Assembly (NCBI RefSeq): GCF_050717535.1
Contig: NZ_JBOITM010000076.1
Coordinates: forward strand, 1 to 64,000
DNA: 64,000 bases
From: Clostridium_AD sp050717535
GTDB taxonomy: Bacteria > Bacillota > Clostridia > Clostridiales > Clostridiaceae
Reading direction: 5' to 3'
Under the pieces are notes generated by a model. The model did no database searches, was not told the DNA's origin, and saw only the letters and a list, made by a program, of their open reading frames with translations. Below, in pieces: positions 42,922-51,792 of this stretch. The position numbers and the translations under genes were made by a program. How positions within the stretch are numbered: the stretch's first letter is position 1; each line of letters starts with the position of its first letter.

Positions 42922-43290
42922 CCAGAATTTCAAACAAATTATTTTGAAAATAGCTAAAATTTGTTTTTATTATAAAATAGTTCCTTGAAACTTTGCTAAT
43001 ATACACATATAAACGTTTACAAAATAGCTAAAAAAAAATTTACCTTCAATCCACTGTAAATTAATATAATTATAGCTTAATACTAAATTGTCAATTAAAC
43101 GTCTATTTTTCAAGAATGTGAAATATTAAAAAATATTATATTTTGGATAGAATTATATTATAAGAAAGAATTACTGCAACTATTTTGTGATAATATGTAA
43201 CTAAATTGTAAATATTAATAACCCAATAAGTATTAAACTATTAGGTGTAGATAATTAATACTATAAAGTGCGGAAAGGAAGGACACTTAA

Positions 43291-44523
43291 ATGAATAAGA
43301 AAATAATATTAATCTCATTAATATCTTTGAGCATTTTTATTGGTGGGTGTAACTCAAAAACAATGATTAATAATACAAGTACGTCAAAGGGTGCAAGTAA
43401 TAAGGGGCAACAGGCTAGTCAAGAAATAACAAATCAAAATGCAGAAGTTTCACAATCGGCAAATAATTCAGATAAAACGAATGCTTTAAATTTTGAAATA
43501 ATAACTAAAACCTATGAAAATAAGAAAGTTAAAATAAATTATCCTCAAATAACTAATTTAAGTGATGTTAATAAGCAAAAACAAATTAATGACTTAATAA
43601 AAAATGATATATTAACGTACTTTAATGTAGAAAGAGAAGATTTAACTATAGATGCAAACTATGAAATAAAGTGGAAAAGCTCAAGGCTTCTAAGTATAGT
43701 ATACAAAGGTTATAGCAACATTAAGACGTCAATGCATCCTGATAACAATATTTATGCAACAAACATAAATATTGAAAATGGAGCTATACTTAAATTTAAA
43801 GACCTTATTAATTTAGACAATAACTTTGCTGAAAAACTTAAAAATGTTAAATCTAGAGTATGGACACCTGAGCCATTGGATGGAATAGACGACAAGACAG
43901 CTATTAGTCTGATTGGAGAGGAGTTGAGTTGGTCTACAAATAAAGATTTAATTAACTATTTTAATTCAGATGCGTTTAACTATTGTGGTTACTTTACGAA
44001 AGATTATTTTGGCATTGGTATAGCAATTAATCATGCTGCTGGTGACTATGCAGAACTTAAAATAAAGTATGGTGACATAAAGGATAATATAAAACCAGAA
44101 AATGAAGTTTGGAAAGATTTTATTAATAATACTAAAACAGAAGATAAAGTAAAGGTTAAGGAAGAAAGCAAGAAACAGGAATATAAAACTAAACTAGACA
44201 ATATTGAAATAGCACTAGAATCTTTAAAAGAGAAAGATGCTGGTACAACATTAGATATGAGAGAGGCTGCAAGTGAAAGGCTTACACAATGGGATGCAGC
44301 GCTTAACGAAATCTATAATGTATTAAAAGGACAGCTATCATCTGCTGATATGAAGAAACTGCAGAGTGAAGAAACTCAGTGGATATCAAATAGAGATGCT
44401 AAAGCTAAAAAGGAATCATTAGAAGTGAAAGGCGGAACAATGGAACCATTAATATATACTAGCTCATTACAAGATACAACAAAGAATAGATGTTATGAAT
44501 TAGTAGAAAAATATATGAAGTAA
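43291..44523 (+). CDS. Lipoprotein with DUF3298/DUF4163-like and LprI-like domains
   Basis: 410 aa. Lipobox IGGC with Cys20 after a short hydrophobic signal; a Ser/Asn/Gln-rich linker (about 21-65) follows. Residues 70-275 resemble DUF4163/DUF3298 (KVKINYPQITNLSDVNKQKQ, KFKDLINLDNNFAEKL, GIAINHAAGDYAELKIKY), as in PdaC and anti-sigma RsiV lysozyme sensors. Residues 295-410 resemble LprI (RLTQWDAALNEIYNVLKGQL, EETQWISNRDAKAK), a lysozyme-inhibitor-linked family. AAAGGAAGG precedes ATG. Together this suggests a surface protein that binds or senses wall-degrading enzymes; that is inference. Confidence 0.8.
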   Translation: MNKKIILISLISLSIFIGGCNSKTMINNTSTSKGASNKGQQASQEITNQNAEVSQSANNSDKTNALNFEIITKTYENKKVKINYPQITNLSDVNKQKQINDLIKNDILTYFNVEREDLTIDANYEIKWKSSRLLSIVYKGYSNIKTSMHPDNNIYATNINIENGAILKFKDLINLDNNFAEKLKNVKSRVWTPEPLDGIDDKTAISLIGEELSWSTNKDLINYFNSDAFNYCGYFTKDYFGIGIAINHAAGDYAELKIKYGDIKDNIKPENEVWKDFINNTKTEDKVKVKEESKKQEYKTKLDNIEIALESLKEKDAGTTLDMREAASERLTQWDAALNEIYNVLKGQLSSADMKKLQSEETQWISNRDAKAKKESLEVKGGTMEPLIYTSSLQDTTKNRCYELVEKYMK

Positions 44524-44648
44524 TAAAATTGTAGATTAAAAACAGACTGAACGGACATAAAATAGGGTAGCGACATGAGAAGCTTTAATATGAAATGATT
44601 GAACTTAGTCGTAAAAAGTGTTATGATATCTATGGTAAACTCAGTAGA

Positions 44649-44678
44649 ATGTTTTTACTATATAAAAATCAAGTATAA
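44649..44678 (+). CDS. Putative regulatory leader peptide (9 aa) of ABC-F copy 1
   Basis: ATG TTT to TAA encodes MFLLYKNQV. The second ABC-F locus has a leader of the same length at the same place, MSSLHKNQV (55318-55347), with the ending KNQV and stop preserved. It precedes a terminator at 44706 and then the ABC-F start. It lacks a strong ribosome site. A longer overlapping uORF (from ATG near 44623) also exists in copy 1 but is broken in copy 2. Confidence 0.45.
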   Translation: MFLLYKNQV

Positions 44679-44705
44679 AATTGCAATTTATAACAGAATA
44701 TATTG

Positions 44706-44735
44706 AAGAGCTTATTTTTATAGGCTCTTTTTTAG
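44706..44735 (+). terminator. Attenuator terminator in the ABC-F copy 1 leader
   Basis: AAGAGCTTA (44706-44714) pairs with TAGGCTCTT (44721-44729) with one G-U pair, followed by six more T. It lies 21 bases before the ABC-F start, inside the leader, so it must be bypassed for expression. Antibiotic-resistance ABC-F genes are often controlled by such attenuation. Confidence 0.78.
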
Positions 44736-44755
44736 TGATAAAGAGAGGTAATAAT

Positions 44756-46495
44756 ATGATAAAAGTTGATAACTTGTCCTACTCATTTCCGCAAAAGGAT
44801 CTATATAATAACATTTCATTTACATTGGAAGATGGAGAGCATTGTGCTTTTATAGGAACAAATGGCAGCGGAAAAAGTACATTGATAGACATAATTATGG
44901 ATCCAGAAAAATATATGTTCGATGGAAAGCTCGCCATGGACTCAAATTGTAGAATTGGGTATGTAAGTCAATTCTCACAACTTGGAGAATTAAAAGAAAT
45001 TACAGTTTTCGAATATATAGGGGAAAAATTTATTAAACTACAAAATGAAATAACATCCATTTGCAGCGAAATGGAAACATCTTCGGATATTGAATCTTTA
45101 TTAGAAAAGTACCAACAAACTTTAGACGCATTTGATGCAATTAATGGGGATGATTTTGAAAACAATATTAATAAAAACCTAAATCTTGCAGATTTAATCA
45201 AGTATAAAGATCTAATGATATCTGAACTTAGTGGTGGGGAATTCAAGCTTATTCAAGTAATTAAGGAAATGCTAAATACTCCAGACTTAATGATTATGGA
45301 TGAACCTGATGTGTTTTTAGACTTTGGAAACCTTAATTCTCTCAAAGATTTAATTAATTCGCACAAAGGAACAATGTTAATTATTACGCACAACAGATAT
45401 CTATTAAATCATTGTTTTAACAAAATTCTGCACCTTGAAAACAGGTCGATCCAAGAGTTTGATGGAAGCTATATTGATTATAACTTTTTATTACTCCAAA
45501 CTAAAATTGAACTGCAAGAACTAGCTATTACTGATAATGAAGAACTTGAGAGAAACGAGAAGTTAATAAAAAAACTCAGATATCTAGCAACTGAGCTTGA
45601 TCAACCTTCTAAAGGAAAATCTCTAAATGCTAGAGTTAAAATTCAAGAAAGATTAGAAAAAAGTAGAATTAAAGCGCCATTTGTAGATATTATAGAGCCT
45701 AATATTAGTTTAGTTACAGATAATGAAATTGTGGAAACCATTGCTTTAAAAGTTAGTGATTACAGTGTTGCCTTTGATGATGTGCTTCTAGAAAATGTTA
45801 ACTTTGAAATTAAATCTACTGATAAAGTAGCCATTGTGGGTTTGAATGGTACCGGGAAAACCACAATACTTCAAGAAATCTTTGAAAATAATAATGATTC
45901 CATTGAGATAAATGAAGATGTTGAAGTGGCTTATTTATCTCAAATTCAAGGTAAAACACTAAATGAATCCAATACTATACTTGAAGAGTTCTTAGATGCT
46001 GGTTTTAAAACTAATCAAGAGGTTAGAGAATATATTTCTGGCTATGGTTTTGAAGAAGAATACATTAATCAAAAGATAGGGTCTTTATCTGGTGGAGAAA
46101 AAAATATACTTCAACTAGCTAAAGTTTCTGCTAGTAAAGCAAACATGCTGCTTCTTGATGAACCCACAAGTCATTTAGATACATATTCACAAATAGCACT
46201 GGAAAAAGCCATAGAAAACTATAAAGGTGCGATTCTCATGATTTCTCATGATTTCTATTCTATAGTAAACTGTATGGATTTTGTATTAATCATTGAAGAT
46301 AAGACAATTAGAAAAATGAGTATGCGAAAATTTAGAAAGATGATTTATGCTAGTTATTTTGACAGAGACTATTTAGAAATTGAGCAAAAGAAAAAATTAG
46401 TTGAAACAAAAATAGAATTGGCTTTAAAAGATACTGATATTGAGCTTGCAAAAGTTTTATCGCAGGAGTTAGAAGAGCTGATTAAGTTACTATAA
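44756..46495 (+). CDS. ABC-F family ATPase (ribosome protection type)
   Basis: 579 aa from ATG 44756 (AGAGAGG 7 bases upstream). Two ATP-binding domains on one chain without membrane helices: Walker A GTNGSGKST (about 35) and GLNGTGKTT (about 361), signatures LSGGEFKLI and LSGGEKNIL, Walker B LMIMDEPDVFLDF and LLLDEPTSHLD. Between them is a charged linker (about 255-320) that would reach into the ribosome's tRNA site. Resistance ABC-F proteins (VmlR, Vga, Lsa types) dislodge ribosome-targeting antibiotics. The attenuator leader supports this. A near-identical but frameshifted paralogue lies at 55424-57165. Confidence 0.92.
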   Translation: MIKVDNLSYSFPQKDLYNNISFTLEDGEHCAFIGTNGSGKSTLIDIIMDPEKYMFDGKLAMDSNCRIGYVSQFSQLGELKEITVFEYIGEKFIKLQNEITSICSEMETSSDIESLLEKYQQTLDAFDAINGDDFENNINKNLNLADLIKYKDLMISELSGGEFKLIQVIKEMLNTPDLMIMDEPDVFLDFGNLNSLKDLINSHKGTMLIITHNRYLLNHCFNKILHLENRSIQEFDGSYIDYNFLLLQTKIELQELAITDNEELERNEKLIKKLRYLATELDQPSKGKSLNARVKIQERLEKSRIKAPFVDIIEPNISLVTDNEIVETIALKVSDYSVAFDDVLLENVNFEIKSTDKVAIVGLNGTGKTTILQEIFENNNDSIEINEDVEVAYLSQIQGKTLNESNTILEEFLDAGFKTNQEVREYISGYGFEEEYINQKIGSLSGGEKNILQLAKVSASKANMLLLDEPTSHLDTYSQIALEKAIENYKGAILMISHDFYSIVNCMDFVLIIEDKTIRKMSMRKFRKMIYASYFDRDYLEIEQKKKLVETKIELALKDTDIELAKVLSQELEELIKLL

Positions 46496-46586
46496 ATTTA
46501 GTGAGTAGTAAGCAGCAAGAGCTTTCTACTAGGTTTTATTTAGTCAATAGAACCTTAAATTGCTAGCAATGACTATTAAAAAGATG

Positions 46587-46617
46587 GGCAATCCTTTGTG
46601 GATTGCCTATTTTTTTC
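46587..46617 (+). terminator. Terminator after ABC-F copy 1
   Basis: GGCAATCC (46587-46594) pairs with GGATTGCC (46600-46607), followed by TATTTTTTTC. Confidence 0.88.
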
Positions 46618-46812
46618 AAGTGAAATCTAAAAGAAGATAAAGAAAGATTGCATAAGCTTTTAAGTAGTCAGTTCGAATCTAAGCAAAAATTCATGAGTTG
46701 GTAGATTGTAATCTTTATAATTTACTTATTTTTAAAACATAAATTTCGTACTTTTTATATTTTATAATTATAGATATAGCAGATTCAATTTTTAAAATAG
46801 GAGGTCACTTAG

Positions 46813-46866
46813 ATGATTCACTTAAAATCTGCAAATAAAATATTCAAAAAGGAGAAACCTACATGA
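46813..46866 (+). CDS. 17-codon leader ORF or ABC-ATPase remnant before the CPBP gene
   Basis: ATG 46813 has a strong AGGAGGT (46799-46805) 7 bases upstream and encodes MIHLKSANKIFKKEKPT, ending at TGA 46864, which overlaps the ATG of the CPBP gene. The sequence looks like the first residues of an ABC transporter ATPase (MI-L-x-x-V-NKIFKKGK), so it may be what remains of one after a deletion, now acting as a translational coupler. Confidence 0.55.
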   Translation: MIHLKSANKIFKKEKPT

Positions 46867-47705
46867 ACAAACTAAAAATCTATGCCTTTGAGAAACCCGT
46901 GATTTTTTCAGCTATTCTAATTATTGCTTCTGTAGCATTTACATTTATACCACTCGGACCAATTTTTTCACCTTTTCTAGGATTTCAAGCTGGTGAATAT
47001 GTAACTGGTATACTTGAACAAGTAATCGCTAGTCTATTTTTAATAATGATTTTGAAACAATTTGATTTATTTACTAGTGTAGGATTTACACGGTTTAAAG
47101 AATGTAAGTCTTTATGGATTGTATGGCCTATGATAATATTTTCTTTTCTTAATGGAGCAGGATTAATAGATGGCAGTATTGTTATAGATAAATCAAAACC
47201 GACTATAATTATACTTTTTATATTAACCTATTTATCTACAGGATTGTTTGAAGAGATACTGTGCCGTGGTGTAGTTTTAGGTGTAATGCTCCACAAGTGG
47301 GGAAGTACAAAAAAAGGCTGTTACCTTTCAGTAATTTTATCAAGTGTATTATTTGGTTCAACTCATATAGTTCATTTTATATTACATCATTTTTCATTGC
47401 TTGCTAGTCTTACGCAAATTACCTATGCTACGTTTATTGGAGTGTTTTTTGCAGCATGTGTTTTAAGAAATAAAAGTATATATCCAGCAATTATTCTTCA
47501 TGCTATATTTGATATTTTGGGTAGTCTTAGAGAAATTGCTGTTGGTGGAGGTATTAACAAAGCTTATTTTACTATATCAATACCTAATTCTATAGCATCT
47601 ATTATAGTAATGTTACCTATATTAATTTATGGACTTTTTATACTTAGAAAAGTAAAACCATCTGATTTATCTATTTATAGTGAAGAGAAATTTAAAATGG
47701 TATAA
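46863..47705 (+). CDS. CPBP-family intramembrane metalloprotease
   Basis: 280 aa with about eight membrane helices. CAAX protease/bacteriocin-processing motifs: EEILCRG (E130-E131 with Arg), GSTHIVHF and ILHAIFD supply the Glu and His metal ligands. Such proteases take part in bacteriocin self-immunity or in anti-sigma cleavage. AAAAAGGAG precedes ATG. The two-component genes begin 31 bases downstream, suggesting that all three form an operon with a shared envelope-stress role. Confidence 0.87.
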   Translation: MNKLKIYAFEKPVIFSAILIIASVAFTFIPLGPIFSPFLGFQAGEYVTGILEQVIASLFLIMILKQFDLFTSVGFTRFKECKSLWIVWPMIIFSFLNGAGLIDGSIVIDKSKPTIIILFILTYLSTGLFEEILCRGVVLGVMLHKWGSTKKGCYLSVILSSVLFGSTHIVHFILHHFSLLASLTQITYATFIGVFFAACVLRNKSIYPAIILHAIFDILGSLREIAVGGGINKAYFTISIPNSIASIIVMLPILIYGLFILRKVKPSDLSIYSEEKFKMV

Positions 47706-47736
47706 TTAAGAAAAAAACTTAGGGATAGGTGTTAGC

Positions 47737-48429
47737 ATGCAGAATAAAATATTGATTGTGGATGATGATTCAGACATAAGAGAAATGCTTGGAAATTATT
47801 TTTCTAGAGAAGGTTATGAAGTTGATTATGCCTGTGATGGTGAAGAAGGCCTAGAAATTACTAAAAATAAACCCTTTTCATTGATATTATTAGATATTAT
47901 GATGCCCCAAATGGATGGTTATGTAATGCTTGCCAAGCTAAGAGAGTTTTGTGATACCCCTGTAATTCTTTTAACTGCTAAAAGTGAGCAAATAGACAAA
48001 ATAAAGGGATTTACCAAGGGGTGTGATGATTATGTAGTTAAGCCTTTTGACTTTGCAGAATTATCTCTAAGAGTTCTTGCAATATTAAAAAGGACTGCTA
48101 TTATTAATGTCCCTGATGTTAATAGCATATTAAAAGTAAAGGATTTAGAAATCAATCTTTTAGAGCATACAGTACAAATATGCGGAGAAGAAATTATATT
48201 AACTCCAAAGGAATTTGAGATTCTGAGCACCTTAGCATCAAATAAGGGACGAGTATATTCAACTAAAGTGCTGTATCAATTGATATGGAAAGAAACCTTT
48301 TTAGAAAATGATAACAGTGTAATTGTTCATATGCGTAATTTAAGAGAAAAATTAGGTGATAAAGTTAAAGAAGCTAAATATATAAAAACTATTTGGGGAG
48401 CGGGGTATAAAGTTGAGAAGGATTATTAA
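47737..48429 (+). CDS. OmpR/PhoB-family response regulator
   Basis: 230 aa. Receiver domain with DDDSD near 9-13, phospho-acceptor D52 in LLDIMMPQMDG, and K102 area VKPFDF; the winged-helix output domain ends IKTIWGAGYKVE. It overlaps the histidine kinase gene by 17 bases, so the two are co-translated. The sequence resembles regulators of the VanR/BceR kind, which answer to cell-wall antibiotics, but the target is unknown. Confidence 0.94.
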   Translation: MQNKILIVDDDSDIREMLGNYFSREGYEVDYACDGEEGLEITKNKPFSLILLDIMMPQMDGYVMLAKLREFCDTPVILLTAKSEQIDKIKGFTKGCDDYVVKPFDFAELSLRVLAILKRTAIINVPDVNSILKVKDLEINLLEHTVQICGEEIILTPKEFEILSTLASNKGRVYSTKVLYQLIWKETFLENDNSVIVHMRNLREKLGDKVKEAKYIKTIWGAGYKVEKDY

Positions 48430-49771
48430 GCTTAAGGGTGAATTGGTTATAATTTCATTAATCTCTTTAGTAATTTCCTTGACTGCTGCTATAATGATTA
48501 AAAATCAAGGGATAGGTTTATATAGTGAAAATTCTACCTACAGAATAAATAATATCTATTCTGAAAGTATTACTGGTGTAGAGAAAGATCTTAACAGTAG
48601 TAACCTTAATAATCATCCTGAATTACAGCAGCTTTTAGATAGAAAATATAGCTTTAAGTTTGGTTACAGCTTTTATGTAGTGGATGCTACAGGTACGGTT
48701 GTAGCCGGAAGTAATAAAGGCTTACTCGTTATTGATAAGAATGAGATTATAGATGGTAAAAAAGAATATTCTAATTCAAAAACTGATAATAATGTTTTTA
48801 AAATTTCTGGTTGTGACTATTTGAAAGATGGATACTTTTTATATTATGTTTATCTAAGATATGGACAAGATGACACTGGTATGCTAGTTTATGCCTTAAT
48901 AGGGTTTCTAATATGCTTCTTCCTGCTTATAGGGGGAAGAATATCATATATTTCTAAAATAAAAGCCTCTGTGGCAATTATTACAGAGGGTGATTTGACT
49001 CACAGAGCCCCCATTAAATATAGAAACGAATTAAGAGATCTTGCAGAAGACATTAATTATATGGCCTCTGAATTAGATAAAGAAGATCAGAAAAGAAGCG
49101 AATTTCTCACCAATATTTCTCATGACATACGAACTCCGCTTACAACCATTCTTGGATATATTGATATGATTAAGAAAGAAAAATATGATTCTAAGGAAGA
49201 AATGAATAAATATATCAACATCATAGAGCGTAAAGGTTTGTTTCTTGCAACTATGATGGAGGATTTTTTTCAATATTCAAAACTTACTTCAAAGGATATA
49301 GTTCTAAACAATGAAAACTTAGAATTAAATGAATTAGCAAGACAGCTATTTGAGGATGAAGAAAGTGGATTTGAGGAAAAGTCATTAAAACTAGAATTGG
49401 AGTTGTCAAATGAACCTGTTTACATTTATGGCGATTCCGATCTGCTTGCGAGGGCAGTAAATAATCTTCTAAGTAATTCTTTAAAGTATTCTAAAGCGAA
49501 TACTATAGTTAAAATTAAAATTTCTAGAGAAAAACTTAATAATGTAAACTATGGAGCTTTTTCTTTGAGTAATGTTCCTAAAGAGTCAATTTCTGAAGCA
49601 GAAGTAGATAGTTTTTTTGAAAGATTATACAAAAGGGATCAATCCAGAAGTGATGAGGGTAGCGGTCTAGGTCTGTCTATTGTGAAGGATATTGTAAAGC
49701 TTCATGGCGGAACTATAAAAGGTTACAAGGAAAAGGAAGAGCTAATATTTAAATTATTTATAAAGGCATAA
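48413..49771 (+). CDS. Sensor histidine kinase, partner of the OmpR-type regulator
   Basis: 452 aa from TTG 48413. Two membrane helices (about 9-27 and 160-180) enclose an external domain of about 130 residues; then HAMP, an H-box SHDIRTPLTTILGYIDMI with His237, an N-box NNLLSNSLKYS (about 350) and a G-box DEGSGLGLSIVKDIVKLHGG (about 415). It phosphorylates the regulator encoded just before it. The start is poorly defined; the overlap with the regulator and GGAGCGGGG upstream favour TTG. Confidence 0.92.
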   Translation: MRRIIKLKGELVIISLISLVISLTAAIMIKNQGIGLYSENSTYRINNIYSESITGVEKDLNSSNLNNHPELQQLLDRKYSFKFGYSFYVVDATGTVVAGSNKGLLVIDKNEIIDGKKEYSNSKTDNNVFKISGCDYLKDGYFLYYVYLRYGQDDTGMLVYALIGFLICFFLLIGGRISYISKIKASVAIITEGDLTHRAPIKYRNELRDLAEDINYMASELDKEDQKRSEFLTNISHDIRTPLTTILGYIDMIKKEKYDSKEEMNKYINIIERKGLFLATMMEDFFQYSKLTSKDIVLNNENLELNELARQLFEDEESGFEEKSLKLELELSNEPVYIYGDSDLLARAVNNLLSNSLKYSKANTIVKIKISREKLNNVNYGAFSLSNVPKESISEAEVDSFFERLYKRDQSRSDEGSGLGLSIVKDIVKLHGGTIKGYKEKEELIFKLFIKA

Positions 49772-49821
49772 GGACATCTACAGTGCTTTGTATTTTAAAA
49801 TGCCGCGATGCTAAGTTGACT

Positions 49822-49848
49822 AAATATTATATTCAAAATATAATATTT
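49822..49848. promoter_or_regulatory. Operator-like dyad before the TetR gene
   Basis: AAATATTATATT (49822-49833) and AATATAATATTT (49837-49848) are perfect inverted arms of 12 bp around CAA. TATAAT lies inside the second arm, so a bound repressor would cover the -10 box. Confidence 0.65.
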
Positions 49849-49878
49849 ATATATTTAACAAAATAGGGGGTGAAAAGT

Positions 49879-50439
49879 ATGTCAGATATAACGAAACAAG
49901 CTTTAGCGCAATCATTAAAAAGTAAAATGAATACTGCTCCTTTAGCTAAAATTACTGTTAATGATATTGTTAAAGTGTGCAAAGTAAACCGTCGTACATT
50001 TTATTATCACTTTCAAGATATTTATGCACTTTTAGAATGGATTTTTAAAAATGAAGTTGCAAATGTAATGGCAGAAAATAAAACCTATAAGACATGGCAA
50101 GAGGGGTTTTTGAGAATATTCAATTATTTGAGTGAAAACCGAAAAATGGTTTTAAATACTTATAATTCTATTGGTCGAGAACAATTAGAAGCTCACTTAT
50201 ATAGTGCAGTGTACAACCTCGTTTTAAATGTTGTAGATGAAATTACCTTAGGAAAAGAAGTGTCTGCAAAAGAAAAGGAATTTGTAGTAAATTTTTATAA
50301 GGTTGCGCTTGTTGGTTTATTGCTTGAATGGATAAGAAAAAATATGAAAGAAAATCCAGAGCAAATTGTTGATAATCTTAATAAAATAATAATTGGAGAT
50401 ACTCATAAAGCACTATTAGAATTTGAAATACCACAATAG
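49879..50439 (+). CDS. TetR-family transcriptional regulator (DhaS-like)
   Basis: 186 aa from ATG 49879, with AGGGGGTG (49864-49871) 7 bases upstream; GTG 49870 overlaps it. The DNA-binding part is ITVNDIVKVCKVNRRTFYYHF, with the YYHF ending typical of the TetR/DhaS group, and the C-terminal domain (TetR_C_8-like) is hydrophobic and helical. It faces a truncated oleate hydratase gene, the kind of target such regulators often control, and probably represses itself through the dyad at 49822-49848. Confidence 0.9.
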   Translation: MSDITKQALAQSLKSKMNTAPLAKITVNDIVKVCKVNRRTFYYHFQDIYALLEWIFKNEVANVMAENKTYKTWQEGFLRIFNYLSENRKMVLNTYNSIGREQLEAHLYSAVYNLVLNVVDEITLGKEVSAKEKEFVVNFYKVALVGLLLEWIRKNMKENPEQIVDNLNKIIIGDTHKALLEFEIPQ

Positions 50440-50452
50440 CTTTTATAGATAT

Positions 50453-50497
50453 AAAAGCTATGAATTAAGTTTTTAAACTCAAATTTCATAGCTTTTT
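50453..50497. terminator. Convergent terminator between tetR and the oleate hydratase remnant
   Basis: AAAAGCTATGAA (50453-50464) pairs with TTCATAGCTTTT (50485-50496), then TATT. A second stem, ATAGCTTTTAT with ATAAAAGCTAT (50436-50461), overlaps its first arm, so the two hairpins exclude each other. Confidence 0.75.
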
Positions 50498-50508
50498 ATT
50501 CATTAGAC

Positions 50509-51106
50509 TTAAATTAAGCCTTCTAAACTTGTATTGCTCAATAATTTTTTGATAATTCCTTCAGCAGGTAATGATCTTCCACTATACAGTGCTTTAGCTG
50601 CTTTAGCAACAATACGTACATCATATTGGCTAGGGTATATTTCAGGTGGATTTTTTTCAAGTCGGAGTAAAGTATATACAGCCATAATAGCAGAACGAAC
50701 TGAATATTCAACTGTAAACACACAATCATTTTTAACTTCTGCAAATTGACCTAAAAATGCAAGGTTTGTACTACCTGCAGGTACAACTTGTGGTCTATCT
50801 CCTTTAACACGAGGCATAAATTGACTTGTGATATAAGGCATGATAGAAGGAATTACAATACATGTTTCAATGTATTCATGCATATCTTTTTCGTTAATTC
50901 CTAAATGATATAAAAGCTCTTGTAATAATTCTCTACCATTACATTCGCTCATTTTCTTTTTAATGAAATCACCTTCATTGTTAGGGAATAGTGCATATGC
51001 CCATATAACTATAACATCATCAGGTTGATTAATAAATTGAGGTTGCCTATTAACAGTAACACTTAATAACCAGCTTGAATCTTTAACTGTTATTATTCCG
51101 CTAATT
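50509..51106 (-). pseudogene. Truncated oleate hydratase (C-terminal third)
   Basis: The minus-strand frame reads GIITVKDSSWLLSVTVNRQPQF, IVIWAYALFPNNEGDFIKKKMSEC, ITSQFMPRVKGDRPQVVP and FTVEYSVRSAIMAVYTLL, the C-terminal part of the myosin-cross-reactive-antigen/oleate hydratase family. The full enzyme is about 570-590 aa and adds water to oleic acid; only about 198 codons remain and the FAD-binding start is gone. It breaks off near 51106 in AT-rich DNA. An internal ATG (50952) could yield 147 aa but no active enzyme. Confidence 0.88.
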
Positions 51107-51334
51107 TAATTTTTTTTGTTTAATAGAAAATCCTGTACTAAGTCTTTTTATTTAAAATACAGGAATTTTGTATTGGATTGTCTATAATAATAATAATGAT
51201 ATAATTTTTATGAAAGAGAGTAAATCATCAAAAATGGTGGGTTGTGCAAATTTGCAACATAGCCTTTGATTTGTGAAAGTTAATCTTCAAAGGGAACTCA
51301 CACTAAGACATAAAATAGATACCTCCGTGGAAAG

Positions 51335-51366
51335 TCAAAAAAATAGTGCCTTCTCAGGCACTATTT
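51335..51366 (-). terminator. Terminator of the antiporter/PII-like operon
   Basis: AAATAGTGCCT (51341-51351) pairs with AGGCACTATTT (51356-51366). The A run at 51337-51343 gives Ts on the minus strand. The stretch 51107-51334 holds nothing else I recognise, except a TTGCAAATTTGCAA-like palindrome near 51245. Confidence 0.88.
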
Positions 51367-51424
51367 TCATTGTAAACATTATCTCTGTTAGTTTTCGGAT
51401 ATTTTTGTGTAGTTTAGTTACTTT

Positions 51425-51775
51425 CTAATGCTTTTCATATTCTACATTTTCAATTCCGTAACATTCTAAAATAGGCATTACAAACATAACACCAGTTCCA
51501 GGTTTATCTGTAAATTCTTTGCTTATTGTATCTACAACACCTCTTAATTTGGGTTCTCCTTCTATTACGCTTACTATGGTTTTATTAAAAGGCTTAGTTC
51601 CTTCAACAAGTCTTCTTATACCTGCAAAAATTGGAATATCTAGGCTGCTTTCAAGTAGCACACTGCCTAGTCCTTGACTATCTATAGTTGTAGCACCACA
51701 ACCATTCTCATAAAATACCTTAGAAATATCATCTAATTTATCAATGTCACTTAATATAATAAACACTGCATACAT
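51425..51775 (-). CDS. Small PII/CutA-like protein paired with an antiporter
   Basis: 116 aa with a ferredoxin-like beta-alpha-beta pattern: strand AVFIILSDIDKLDDISKVFYENG (strand plus helix), GATTIDSQGLG, a second half with TIVSVIEGEPKLRGVVDTISKEF and a final GTGVMFVMPILECYGIE strand typical of PII-like trimeric proteins. The T-loop region (about 36-52) lacks the uridylylated Tyr of GlnB. It follows the cation/proton antiporter by 17 bases in one operon, so it may sense a nucleotide and gate the antiporter. Family assignment is by pattern only. Confidence 0.65.
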   Translation of the reverse strand: MYAVFIILSDIDKLDDISKVFYENGCGATTIDSQGLGSVLLESSLDIPIFAGIRRLVEGTKPFNKTIVSVIEGEPKLRGVVDTISKEFTDKPGTGVMFVMPILECYGIENVEYEKH

Positions 51776-51792
51776 ATGTTATCTCTCCTTAA

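Noticed and set aside
44623..44706. Longer upstream ORF MISMVNSVECFYYIKIKYK in the ABC-F copy 1 leader
   Set aside because: In copy 2 the same frame stops after six codons, while the 9-codon ORF is kept in both, so the short one is the better leader candidate.
51240..51265. TTGCAAATTTGCAA palindrome
   Set aside because: It is short, AT-rich and not placed at a promoter of a neighbouring gene, so it is not called as an operator.
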